Part shown: in pieces, positions 49,639-57,455 of the stretch
How positions within the stretch are numbered: the stretch's first letter is position 1
Layout of the letters: every line of letters starts with the position of its first letter
Origin: DASUPK01 sp963736685
GTDB taxonomy: Bacteria; Actinomycetota; Thermoleophilia; Solirubrobacterales; 70-9
Direction of reading: 5' to 3'
Length of the DNA stretch: 64,000 nucleotides
Assembly: GCA_963736685.1 (NCBI GenBank)
Contig: CAVTPZ010000016.1
Location: 95,061-159,060 of the forward strand
The notes under the pieces: generated by a model
Seen by the model: only the letters and a program-made list of their open reading frames with translations
Told to the model about the DNA's origin: nothing
The model's database searches: none
Translations under genes and position numbers: made by a program

Positions 49639-50128
49639 CCGGTTCGGTGCTGGTGGGGCCGGTCGGCTCGGTGTCGACCACCCGCCGCCACTCGACGATG
49701 TGACCGTTGTGGATGACGAAGGCGGTCTTGGCCGCATCGCCCACACCGTTCCCGCATCGGCCCGGACCAGGGCGCTCCGTGAGGACGAAGGTGGCGACCG
49801 TGTACCTGCCCGTGGTGCTCGCCGCGGTCAGCCTTGCCCCGCAGGGCAGCGACTGGTTGAAGGCCTCGATCGCCTGACGGGTCGTGAGCGTAAGCGGCGC
49901 CGTCCCGTTCTGGACCACGGTGGGGATCGAGAACCTGTCACTCGCCGCCGAGACGTCCCCAGCGCGCAGTTCGTCGGCCCAGCTCTGGATCACGTGCACC
50001 GCGTCGGCGTCCGCGTTGCCGACGACGGTCGTCGCATCTCCCGAATCCGATGATCCACAGCCCGCCACCAGGAGCAGGGCGAAAACTGCCGGCAAAACGA
50101 ACGCTCTCAGGGCCACCCCTCGAATCAT
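49631..50128 (-). CDS. Predicted lipoprotein
   Basis: 165 residues. Signal with lipobox: VLPAVFALLLVAGCGSSDSG, so lipidated and anchored outside the membrane; LspA at 29.8 kb would process it. Mature part AVHVIQSWADELRAGDVSAA, IPTVVQNGTAPLTLTTRQAI, FVIHNGHIVEWRRV has some NTF2-like look (WADELRAGD...EWRRV), uncertain. A Cys pair (LPCGARL, GRCGNG) may bond. It overlaps the convergent dehydrogenase gene by 8 bases and the phosphoesterase gene start region by 4. Confidence 0.75.
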   Translation of the reverse strand: MIRGVALRAFVLPAVFALLLVAGCGSSDSGDATTVVGNADADAVHVIQSWADELRAGDVSAASDRFSIPTVVQNGTAPLTLTTRQAIEAFNQSLPCGARLTAASTTGRYTVATFVLTERPGPGRCGNGVGDAAKTAFVIHNGHIVEWRRVVDTEPTGPTSTEPVI

Positions 50129-50613
50129 GGCAGTGCGAGGTGGAGAAGCTCGATCGTCCCGTCCGCGACCTGCGCTCGTCCCATCGAGCGATGCGGGGCG
50201 CGGCGCCTCTCGGTCGGGCTGCCCGGGTTGAAGATCTGGAAGCCGCTGCGCTCCTCGTGCAGCGGCATGTGCGAGTGGCCGAAGACGACGGCGTCCGCGT
50301 CCGGGAAACGAGCACGGAGGCGATCCAGTCGTCCCCTCGCCGGTCCCGCGTCGTGAATCACCGCGAGCGTGACGCCGTCCAGATCCAGCGAGATGGATTC
50401 GGGGAGCTCGCTCCGCAGCTCCGGGCTGTCGACGTTGCCGTGCACCGCGACGACCGGGCCGAGCTCGCGGAGCTCCGCCAGCACCGATGCCTCGCTGAAA
50501 TCACCGGCGTGGACGATCAGATCGGCGGCGCGCAGGACGGACAGACACTCGTCGGGCAGCCGCCGCGTGCCGCGCGGCAGATGCGTGTCCGCGATCAGCG
50601 CGAGACGCGTCAG
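50125..50613 (-). CDS. YfcE-type metallophosphoesterase, apparent CTG start
   Basis: About 162 residues. LALIADTHLPRGTRRL (metal Asp-x-His), DLIVHAGDFSEASVLAEL, VVAVHGNVDSPELRSELP, VIHDAGPARGRLDRLRARFP, AVVFGHSHMPLHEERSGFQI, FNPGSPTERRR. It is a calcineurin-like phosphodiesterase; the substrate is unknown. No ATG/GTG/TTG lies near the fold start in frame; the likely start is CTG at 50613, overlapping the TGA of the upstream gene (CTGA), in the manner of the ATGA/GTGA/TTGA overlaps elsewhere. The longer open frame to 50958 would contain poor coding sequence. Confidence 0.85.
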   Translation of the reverse strand: MTRLALIADTHLPRGTRRLPDECLSVLRAADLIVHAGDFSEASVLAELRELGPVVAVHGNVDSPELRSELPESISLDLDGVTLAVIHDAGPARGRLDRLRARFPDADAVVFGHSHMPLHEERSGFQIFNPGSPTERRRAPHRSMGRAQVADGTIELLHLALP

Positions 50614-50795
50614 TCCCGTTCCGAGCGCTGGCGCTCCGCCAGCTTCCGCTCGAGATAGGCGGACTTGTCGGCGCGGCGGCGATGCTGGAGCTCCTCCTCC
50701 GACGTGATCGAGTGGGGGATCGCTTCGTGCTCCTCCGTCGCGCGCTCCCGCTGGGCCAGCCGCAGCTCCTCGGTGGTCGGCTCTCTCTTTGGCAT
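50610..50795 (-). CDS. Small highly charged protein
   Basis: 61 residues: MPKREPTTEELRLAQRERAT, EEHEAIPHSITSEEELQHRR, RADKSAYLERKLAERQRSER. It is entirely hydrophilic and helical, with no Cys or membrane segment. Coding is supported by codon use and by the CTGA overlap with the downstream phosphoesterase. I recognise no family with certainty. Position suggests co-transcription with the phosphoesterase. Confidence 0.6.
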   Translation of the reverse strand: MPKREPTTEELRLAQRERATEEHEAIPHSITSEEELQHRRRADKSAYLERKLAERQRSERD

Positions 50796-50824
50796 TCCGG
50801 CGAGAGTAGTACTCGGCAGCGTTG

Positions 50825-51067
50825 CTAGAAGGGTGACTTCGCTCGTCCCTGGCGGCCCTTGGATCCGCTCTTGCGGATCGCCTTGCGGGCGGTCTCGAAC
50901 GGCTTCTGCAGCCAGTTCCCGGCCTTGCCGGGGGCTTCGCCCGCTCCTCGCTCGCCAAGCTGAAGCGGCTTGTCGCCGGCGCGCTGGAAGTACCGCGAGA
51001 GCCGGGGCGCGAGGAAAGCCAGCACGGCGAGGACGATGCAGAAGACGATGATCGCGGCGATCAGCAT
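50825..51067 (-). CDS. Small membrane protein (DUF6411-like)
   Basis: 80 residues. One N-terminal membrane segment (LIAAIIVFCIVLAVLAFLAP) then a basic cytosolic part: LSRYFQRAGDKPLQLGERGA, GNWLQKPFETARKAIRKSGS, KGRQGRAKSPF. Similar small proteins occur in actinobacteria and I recall them as DUF6411; this memory is not certain. The ATG ends at 51067, 82 bases from the imuB start on the other strand. Confidence 0.6.
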   Translation of the reverse strand: MLIAAIIVFCIVLAVLAFLAPRLSRYFQRAGDKPLQLGERGAGEAPGKAGNWLQKPFETARKAIRKSGSKGRQGRAKSPF

Positions 51068-51135
51068 GGTGCTTCCGGGGATTCCCGCCGAGGGCGTTCT
51101 CTAACCCAGTCCCTTGACTGATCCGGGCTGGTATA

Positions 51136-51149
51136 CGAACATACGTTCG
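51136..51149. promoter_or_regulatory. LexA (SOS) box directly before imuB
   Basis: CGAACATACGTTCG is a perfect inverted repeat of the Gram-positive/actinobacterial LexA type (CGAAC-N4-GTTCG). It abuts the imuB ATG at 51150, with a TTGACT at 51114-51119 upstream. Repression of the imuB-dnaE2 unit by LexA and induction by DNA damage are inferred. Confidence 0.85.
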
Positions 51150-52370
51150 ATGCCCGTCACCTGCGCCCTGGTCCCCCGCTTCCGATTGATCGCAGCTGTC
51201 AGCGACCGGGGGGTAATGGAGCGCCCCGCCGCCCTGGCGCCGGAGCCGGGCGCCGCACAGCTGATCGGCGAGGTCACGGAAGCGGCGGAGCGCTTCGGCC
51301 TGCGGGCAGGGATGAGGATGGGCGAGGCGCTCTCGCGGTGCCCCGAGCTCGCCCTGGTGGCCCCGGACCCCGAGCGGGCCGAGCGCGGCTGGGAGGAGGC
51401 GCTGCGGCGCCTGGAGGGAATCGGAGCGCAGGTCGAGTCCGGCCGCGCCGGCGAGGCGTTCTTCGAGGCCGGCGGCCTGGGCCGGCTCTGGGGAGGGATC
51501 GAAGGGGTGCTGGGACGAAGCCGCGAGGAGCTCGGCTCGTCGGTTCGGCTCGGCGCAGGGCCGGTGCGCTTCTGCGCATACGTCGCCGCCTCGAGCTCGG
51601 GCGGCATCGTTCCGGACGGGAAGGCAGGCGAGTTTCTCGGGCCGCTGCCGGTCTCTCTCCTCTGTGGCCGTCTCGGCGGCGAGGAGGCAGACGATCTCTC
51701 CAACGAGCTGGAGCGGCTCGGGATCTCCACTCTCGGCCGGCTCGCCGGGCTGCCGCGAGACGCGGTCGCCGACCGCTTCGGGCGACTCGGCCTGCGCGCG
51801 CGGCGGCTGGCGCGCGGCGAGGACGATCCCCTGCACCCCAGACCGGTGCGGGAGCCGCTCGCCGTCGAACTGGAGCTGCCCGAGGCCGTCTCCGGCCAGC
51901 AGCTGGAGAGATCGCTCGAGCTGCTCATCTCCCGCCTGCTCGCCCACGACGGCAGGCGCGGCAGGACGCTGCGGACCCTCCGCCTCTCCGCCCGGCTGGC
52001 AGCCGGCGGTGGCTGGCGGCGCCAGGTGGCGCTGCGCCGGGCGAGCGCGGACCGAGCCCGGCTCGTGGATGCCCTCCTCCCCCACCTCGCCCAGCTGCCG
52101 GCTCCGGCGGCGACGCTGCGGCTGGAGGCGCTGGCTCTCGGGCCCGAGACCGGCGAGCAGCTCTCCCTCTCCAGTCCCGAGGAGGAGCGGCGCAGGCGCA
52201 TCTCGGAGGCGGTCCGGCAGACGCGCTCGGCCGCCGGCGCTGACTCGTTGATGCGGGTGCTCGAGGTCGATCCGGAGTCGCGGGTGCCGGAACGACGTGA
52301 GGTTCTGATGCCTTGGACCGAGGGTGCTCCGCGCAGCGCGAGGAGCAACCCGATTGATGGTGAGCAGTGA
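51150..52370 (+). CDS. imuB: ImuB-like Y-family polymerase-related protein
   Basis: 406 residues from the ATG at 51150. Y-family plan: CALVPRFRLIAAVSDRGVME, EVTEAAERFGLRAGMRMGEA, LSRCPELALVAPDPERAERG, GRAGEAFFEAGGLGRLWGGI, LGAGPVRFCAYVAASSSGG, LGISTLGRLAGLPRDAVADR. The catalytic acidic triad of active Y polymerases is not preserved (PRFRLIAAV where D is expected, FFEAGG), consistent with ImuB, which serves as an adaptor for DnaE2 and the sliding clamp. It overlaps the next gene by 4 bases. No imuA' is present. Confidence 0.9.
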   Translation: MPVTCALVPRFRLIAAVSDRGVMERPAALAPEPGAAQLIGEVTEAAERFGLRAGMRMGEALSRCPELALVAPDPERAERGWEEALRRLEGIGAQVESGRAGEAFFEAGGLGRLWGGIEGVLGRSREELGSSVRLGAGPVRFCAYVAASSSGGIVPDGKAGEFLGPLPVSLLCGRLGGEEADDLSNELERLGISTLGRLAGLPRDAVADRFGRLGLRARRLARGEDDPLHPRPVREPLAVELELPEAVSGQQLERSLELLISRLLAHDGRRGRTLRTLRLSARLAAGGGWRRQVALRRASADRARLVDALLPHLAQLPAPAATLRLEALALGPETGEQLSLSSPEEERRRRISEAVRQTRSAAGADSLMRVLEVDPESRVPERREVLMPWTEGAPRSARSNPIDGEQ

Positions 52371-52612
52371 TGCGCCCGGGGCGCGTCAACAAGCCCTGGC
52401 CGGTCCCGGTGCAGGCCAGCCCGGATGGCTCCCCTCGAGCGGTCGGCCGTCTCGCCGTCGAGTCCATCAGGGAGGAGTGGCTGGTCGAGGACGGATGGTG
52501 GACCCAGAAACCCCTGCAAAGGAGATATTTCGAGGTGATACTGGAGGACGGCTCGGACGTCGTCGTCTTCTACGAGCAGGACTCTGGGCGCTGGTTCCGC
52601 CAGCGGGATTGA
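52367..52612 (+). CDS. DUF6504 family protein in the mutasome cassette
   Basis: 81 residues: GRVNKPWPVPVQASPDGSPR, AVGRLAVESIREEWLVEDGW, WTQKPLQRRYFEVILEDGSD, VVVFYEQDSGRWFRQRD. The W-rich EEWLVEDGWW...RRYFEV block is that of small proteins found between imuB and dnaE2 in actinobacteria (DUF6504 in my memory). Both starts (GTG 52367, ATG 52370) overlap the imuB stop; its TGA overlaps the dnaE2 ATG. Coupled translation makes a mutasome role likely, mechanism unknown. Confidence 0.8.
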   Translation: MMRPGRVNKPWPVPVQASPDGSPRAVGRLAVESIREEWLVEDGWWTQKPLQRRYFEVILEDGSDVVVFYEQDSGRWFRQRD

Positions 52613-55600
52613 TGGGTTCCCCCGACTACGTAGAGCTGCACTGCCACAGCGCCTACTCCTTCCTGGACGGGGCATCGGACCCGGCCGAGCTGGCGGGGGC
52701 GGCGGCAGAGCTCGGCCTCGAGGCTCTCGCGCTGACCGACCACGACAACGTCTGCGGAGCGATGGAGTTCGCGCACGCCTGCAAGGGGGTGGGCGTCCGG
52801 CCGATCATCGGCTGCGAGCTGACGGTCGAGGTGCCGCGGCGGCTGCCACGCCCCGTCCACGTCACCCTCCTGGTGGAGAGCGCGCGGGGCTGGGCCAGCC
52901 TCTGCCGGCTGATCACCGAAGCGCACCGCGGCACCCGCGAGGGCCTCGGGATGAGGGAGGCGCTTCCCCCTTCCCTCCCGATCGACGAGCTCGAGCACCA
53001 CACCGAGGGCCTGGTCTGCCTCTCGGGCTGCGCCCGCGACGGCACCGTTGCCGGCACCTGGGAGCGTGGCGATCCGGCGAGCGCGACCCATCTGGCCGAG
53101 CGCCTGCTGCGGGCCTTCGGCCCGGACCATTTCCGGATCGAGCTGCAGAGGCCGCTCTGGCGGCATGACCGCTCGCGGAACCGCTGGCTCGTCTCGCTGG
53201 CGGAGCGGCTCGGCGTTCCCGCGATCGCGACCGGCGACGCGCATGCCCACGAGCGCTCGCGCCTACCCCTTCAGGACGCGATGGTGGCGGTGCGGCTCGG
53301 AGCGACGCTGGACGAGACCGAGGGGTTGCGCCGGGGGAACTACGCCTCCGCCCTGCTTTCCGAGGAGCGGGCGGTGGCGCGCTTTCGCGACCATCCCGAG
53401 GCCGTCGCCGAGACGGCGCGGCTGGCGGAGCGCCTGCGCTTCGACCTGACGCGGGAGATCGGCTACAGCTATCCCGGCGCAGAGGACGCGGGCGCGGACC
53501 GCCGCCTGGCCGAGCTCTGCCGGGTCCGCCTGGTCCACCGCTACGAGGGGACCGCGCACCGCGCCGAGGCCGAGCGGCGCCTCGAGGAGGAACTGGCGCT
53601 GATCAGGAAGCTGCGGCTCTCGGGTTTCTTCCTTCTCCACCAGGACATGCTGGAGCTGGCCCGGGAGGTCGCGACCGAGGTGCGCGGCCCGGAGTCGGCG
53701 CGGCGGCTGCTGCCCCCGGGACGCGGCCGTGGCTCGAGCGTCAGCTCACTGGTCTGCTACCTGACGGGCCTCTCGCACATCGATCCGGTCGAGAACGACC
53801 TCTTTCTGGGCCGTTTCCTGAACGAGGAGCTCACCGAGGTCCCCGACATCGACCTCGACTTCCCCCGCGACATCCGGGAGAAGCTGATTCCGCGGGTGCA
53901 CGAGCGCTACGGGCAGGAGCGCTCTGCACTGGTCGCCTCCTTCGCGACCTACAAGGCCCGAGGCGCGATCCGCGACCTCGGCAAGGCGCTGGGCCTGCCA
54001 CTCGGCGAGGTGGAGCGCTTCGCCCGCGCCGTGGACGTCTACGAGGCGAGCCGCGACGCCTGGGCCCGGATGGAGGAGACGCTCGGCAAGCTGCGCGCCC
54101 GCTCCCCGCGCTGGCGGGCACTCGCCGAACTGCTGCCCGAGATCGCGGGCCTCCCCCGCCACATCTCCCAGCACCCCGGTGGGATGGTGATCTCGACCAC
54201 CCCGCTGATCGAGCTCTGTCCCGTGCAGCCCGCGGCGATGGAGGGGCGCCAGATCGCGCAGTGGGACAAGGACTCGTGCGCGGACGCGGGCTTCCTGAAG
54301 ATCGATCTGCTCGGGCTGGGGATGCTCTCCGCGGTCGAGCGCTGCGTCGACGAGATCGCGCGCACCCGAGGCGAGCGGATCGACCTCTCGCTCGTCCCGC
54401 TGGACGACAACCGAGTCTGGTCGGCGATCCAGAGGGCCGAGACCACCGGGGTCTTCCAGATCGAGAGCCGGGCGCAGATGCAGATGCTGCCTCGCACGCT
54501 GCCGGAGGACCTCGACGACCTGACCGTCCAGGTGGCGCTCGTGCGGCCCGGCCCGATCCAGGGCGGCGCCGTCCATCCCTACATCGAGCGGCGCAAGCGC
54601 CTGCGGCTTGATCCCTCATACGAAGTTCCCTATGAAGATCCCTCGCTCGAGCCTGCGCTCAAGGACACCCTGGGCGCGATCGTCTTCCAGGACCAGGTGC
54701 TCGAGGTGGCGATGGCGCTGGCCGGCTTCTCGGTCGGCGAGGCGGAGGGGCTGCGGCGGGCGATGAGCCGCAAGCGCTCCCAGGCGGCGATGGAGCGCTA
54801 CCGCGTGCGGTTCATCGAGGGCGCGATCGGGCGCGGGGTCTCGCGCGAGGTCGCCGAGCGGGTCTTCGGCCAGATCGAGGGCTTCTCCGGCTTCGGCTTC
54901 CCCAAGTCCCACTCGGCTGCGTTCGGCCTGCTCGCCTACCAGTCGATGTGGCTGCGGGTTCACTACGGGCCCGAGCTGCTCTGCGCGCTGCTCAACGAGC
55001 AGCCGATGGGCTTCTATCCGCCGGACGCGCTGGTCCACGAGGCGCAACGACGCGGCCTCGAGATTCTCTCCCCGGACGTCAACGTCAGCGAGCTGGATTG
55101 CCGGGTGGAGACGACTGGTGCGACCGCGGGCTCGGAGGGCAACCCGCCGGTCCGGATCGGCCTCGGGTATGTCGCGGAGGTGGCCGAGATCGATGCTCGT
55201 GCCGTGATCGACGAGCGCCGCCGAGGCGGCTCGTACCGGAGCATCTCTGACCTGGCCGGGCGTTCGGGCGCGGGCGCCGCCGCTCTCCAGCGCCTCGCCT
55301 GGTCGGGTGCCTGCGACGGCCTGGTCCAGGGATCGTCGAAGCCGGCCGATCCCGACTACGAGCTGCGGCGTCCCGCGCTCTGGGAAGTCGGCGGCTCGGC
55401 TCGCGCCACCCGGGGTGACGACGGTGCGCAGCTGGCCCTGCCTCTCGACGGATCATCCACCCCCCCACTGCCGCAGCTCGGACCCTGGGAGAGGATCGTG
55501 GCCGACTACCGGACCACCGGGATGACGCTGGGGAAGCATCCGATGGAGCTGATCAGGGCCACCCTGCCCTCCGAGGTGCTCGGCAGCGAGGACCTCGGGC

Positions 55601-55956
55601 GCACGCGGGACGGCGCGAGGGTGAGCGTGGCGGGGATGGTGGTCGCCCGCCAGCGCCCGGCGACCGCCAACGGCGTCGTCTTCATGCTGCTCGAGGACGA
55701 GCGGGGAACGATCAACCTGATCGTCCCTCCGCCGGTCGTCGAGAGCTGCCGCCTGGCGGTGAGGACGTCCGGCTTCGTCCTGGCCGCCGGCAAGCTCGAG
55801 CACCGGGAGGGCACGACCAACGTCCTGGTCAACCGGATCGACCGCCTCAGCACCGATGAGCTGCCGCCAGCACCCGCGGGTTGCGCTATCGCGCACCCTC
55901 GCATCAACGCGAGCTCGAGCCACCGGTCCACAGGGAGACGGGCGCGGACCTGGTGA
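52612..55956 (+). CDS. dnaE2: Error-prone DNA polymerase III alpha subunit DnaE2
   Basis: 1114 residues. N-terminal PHP domain VELHCHSAYSFLDGASDPAE, ALTDHDNVCGAMEF; polymerase core LPPGRGRGSSVSSLVCYLTG, FLGRFLNEELTEVPDIDLDF (catalytic Asp pair), PRDIREKLIPRVHERYGQER, QHPGGMVISTTPLIELCPVQ, DKDSCADAGFLKIDLLGLGM; thumb/fingers and GFPKSHSAAFGLLAYQSMWL; a C-terminal OB domain GARVSVAGMVVARQRPATAN. It copies damaged DNA with low fidelity after SOS induction. From about residue 1090 the frame loses family character (CAIAHPRINASSSHRS); see the small feature at 55953. Confidence 0.95.
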   Translation: MGSPDYVELHCHSAYSFLDGASDPAELAGAAAELGLEALALTDHDNVCGAMEFAHACKGVGVRPIIGCELTVEVPRRLPRPVHVTLLVESARGWASLCRLITEAHRGTREGLGMREALPPSLPIDELEHHTEGLVCLSGCARDGTVAGTWERGDPASATHLAERLLRAFGPDHFRIELQRPLWRHDRSRNRWLVSLAERLGVPAIATGDAHAHERSRLPLQDAMVAVRLGATLDETEGLRRGNYASALLSEERAVARFRDHPEAVAETARLAERLRFDLTREIGYSYPGAEDAGADRRLAELCRVRLVHRYEGTAHRAEAERRLEEELALIRKLRLSGFFLLHQDMLELAREVATEVRGPESARRLLPPGRGRGSSVSSLVCYLTGLSHIDPVENDLFLGRFLNEELTEVPDIDLDFPRDIREKLIPRVHERYGQERSALVASFATYKARGAIRDLGKALGLPLGEVERFARAVDVYEASRDAWARMEETLGKLRARSPRWRALAELLPEIAGLPRHISQHPGGMVISTTPLIELCPVQPAAMEGRQIAQWDKDSCADAGFLKIDLLGLGMLSAVERCVDEIARTRGERIDLSLVPLDDNRVWSAIQRAETTGVFQIESRAQMQMLPRTLPEDLDDLTVQVALVRPGPIQGGAVHPYIERRKRLRLDPSYEVPYEDPSLEPALKDTLGAIVFQDQVLEVAMALAGFSVGEAEGLRRAMSRKRSQAAMERYRVRFIEGAIGRGVSREVAERVFGQIEGFSGFGFPKSHSAAFGLLAYQSMWLRVHYGPELLCALLNEQPMGFYPPDALVHEAQRRGLEILSPDVNVSELDCRVETTGATAGSEGNPPVRIGLGYVAEVAEIDARAVIDERRRGGSYRSISDLAGRSGAGAAALQRLAWSGACDGLVQGSSKPADPDYELRRPALWEVGGSARATRGDDGAQLALPLDGSSTPPLPQLGPWERIVADYRTTGMTLGKHPMELIRATLPSEVLGSEDLGRTRDGARVSVAGMVVARQRPATANGVVFMLLEDERGTINLIVPPPVVESCRLAVRTSGFVLAAGKLEHREGTTNVLVNRIDRLSTDELPPAPAGCAIAHPRINASSSHRSTGRRARTW

Positions 55957-56090
55957 GAGAACCGGCAATGGCCGGTCCATCGGCGGTCGGCCTCTCCAAG
56001 CGCGGCTTCGAAGGGGTACGCGAGGCCGCCATGGCCGAGCTCGCCGCTTCGCTTCCTGCCCCGCACAGCTTCGGGCGCCGCGGCCGCTAG
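55953..56090 (+). other. 45-codon frame after dnaE2; probably the real DnaE2 C-terminus
   Basis: A GTG overlapping the dnaE2 stop opens MREPAMAGPSAVGLSKRGFE, GVREAAMAELAASLPAPHSF, GRRGR, ending in a TAG that shares CTAG with the convergent hydrolase stop. DnaE2 proteins commonly end in such a SFGRRGR-type tail. The same frame is open upstream to about 55881 (LRYRAPSHQRELEPPVHRET). Adding one G at GGG near 55880 would fuse it to dnaE2. Either a separate small gene or a one-base loss in dnaE2; I favour the latter. Confidence 0.5.
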
Positions 56091-56635
56091 AGAGAGCGGA
56101 CCGCCACTGCGATCGGGGAAAGATCCCCCCTGTCGTAGAGATGGCCGTACCCCTCGAGTGCGTGAGTTTGAGCCTCCGGAAGCCTCTCGGCGTAGCGCTC
56201 GAGGCTGGCGAACGGAATCTCCTCGTCGTCCCGGCTGTGGAAGAGCACCGTCGGCGGCAACTCCGGTCCCTGGGCCGGCCAGCCCTCGGGCAGGGCCCAT
56301 TCCTTCTCCCAGTCGCTCGTTCCCCAGTACGGAGCGGCGGCGGTGACCAAGCCCGCGACCTTCCCCCCGAAGCCGACCTCGGCGCAGTACTTGAGCGCGA
56401 CTGAACCACCGAGAGAGTGGCCGAAGACGATCACCTTGCCCTCGAGGGGATCGAGCTCCCCAGAGAGGCGATCCCGCCACGGCTCGTAGTGCGGCTCGTC
56501 CTCGGTGCCCGGCATCACCGGGAAAAGGACCTCGAATTCCTCCAGCTCCTCTCGCAGGCGGCGGACGAACGGCTCGCTGCCCTGACCGGGCCCCTGGGGC
56601 CCTGAGCTATGGACCACCAGCACCGTGTCGGTCAT
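56087..56635 (-). CDS. RBBP9/YdeN-like alpha/beta hydrolase
   Basis: 182 residues, small serine hydrolase. VLVVHSSGPQGPGQGSEPFV, VIVFGHSLGGSVALKYCAEV (nucleophile Ser), PTVLFHSRDDEEIPFASLER (Asp) and THALEGYGHLYDRGD (His) give a full triad. Substrate unknown. It is followed by the DUF2269-like gene's stop two bases upstream on the same strand, so both are probably in one transcript. Confidence 0.87.
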   Translation of the reverse strand: MTDTVLVVHSSGPQGPGQGSEPFVRRLREELEEFEVLFPVMPGTEDEPHYEPWRDRLSGELDPLEGKVIVFGHSLGGSVALKYCAEVGFGGKVAGLVTAAAPYWGTSDWEKEWALPEGWPAQGPELPPTVLFHSRDDEEIPFASLERYAERLPEAQTHALEGYGHLYDRGDLSPIAVAVRSL

Positions 56636-56637
56636 CG

Positions 56638-57144
56638 CTAGCCCAATCCGGGCTTGGCCACCATGAAGAAGATCGCCGCGATCAGGAGGATTCCCATGAT
56701 CGATCCGACGATTCCCTCCGCCCTGCCGAGCCGCTGATAGGTCTGCGGCAGATCCGAGAGCTTCAGCTCCCTATCGCCGGCATCGGCGATGGCCTTCTCG
56801 ATGATCGGCAACAGCTTCCGATCGGTCGGGATGAAGAAGAAGATGTTGACCAGGAAGACGACGACGAGGATCGTGATCGTCGCGCTCAGCCAGAAGTTGC
56901 CGTAGTCGAAGTTGAACTTGTCCACCTGGTAGATGCCTGTGGCCGCGACGACGATGGCCGCCGGAATCGCGAAGAACTGGTTGAGGACGAGCTGCAGGCG
57001 GTGCACGTACGGCAGGTTGCGCGCGCTGGACTTCATCGCCACCGGGAACATCACGGATTCGGAGAAGGTCGAACCGAAGCCGATGACGACCGCGGTGATG
57101 TGCAGGAAGATCGAGAACTCGACGTTGGTGACTGCGAGTGGCAC
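56638..57144 (-). CDS. DUF2269-like four-helix membrane protein
   Basis: About 168 residues from the GTG at 57144. Four hydrophobic segments: FSIFLHITAVVIGFGSTFSE, LVLNQFFAIPAAIVVAATGI, FWLSATITILVVVFLVNIFF and GSIMGILLIAAIFFMVAKPG. The first His (FLHI) and the arrangement resemble DUF2269/predicted integral membrane proteins. No function is known. The longer open frame (to 57225) contains an unlikely N-terminus with Cys-Cys-Gly-Pro. Confidence 0.75.
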   Translation of the reverse strand: MPLAVTNVEFSIFLHITAVVIGFGSTFSESVMFPVAMKSSARNLPYVHRLQLVLNQFFAIPAAIVVAATGIYQVDKFNFDYGNFWLSATITILVVVFLVNIFFFIPTDRKLLPIIEKAIADAGDRELKLSDLPQTYQRLGRAEGIVGSIMGILLIAAIFFMVAKPGLG

Positions 57145-57260
57145 CCAGGCCCCCCCTTTGCGGGTCGGTGTTGGGCCGCAACATATCCCCCCGTGAGGCC
57201 GCTGCAACTTCCCCTGCAAATGCACGGGTTCCGTCCGACCCCGTCCATACCTTCACGCCC

Positions 57261-57455
57261 ATGGGAAAGCTCATTGACATAAGGGAGCGGCTGCTCGACG
57301 CAGCCGATCTGATGATCGACTTCGCGACGCTCGGCGAGTACGGAATCGAGGCTGAGCCCGCACACGAGTGCGAGGGGCGGCCGATCCGGCTCGCCTCCGG
57401 TGCTCCGCACCACCTGCACGACCGCGCAGGCGTGCAGGACCGAGTCGCCGCTTAG
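57261..57455 (+). CDS. Small hypothetical protein
   Basis: 64 residues: MGKLIDIRERLLDAADLMID, FATLGEYGIEAEPAHECEGR, PIRLASGAPHHLHDRAGVQD. The first half has an amphipathic helix; the second half is less protein-like. No clear ribosome-binding site. Its TAG overlaps the convergent M28-peptidase TAA, like other dual stops in this window. Existence is uncertain. Confidence 0.4.
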   Translation: MGKLIDIRERLLDAADLMIDFATLGEYGIEAEPAHECEGRPIRLASGAPHHLHDRAGVQDRVAA

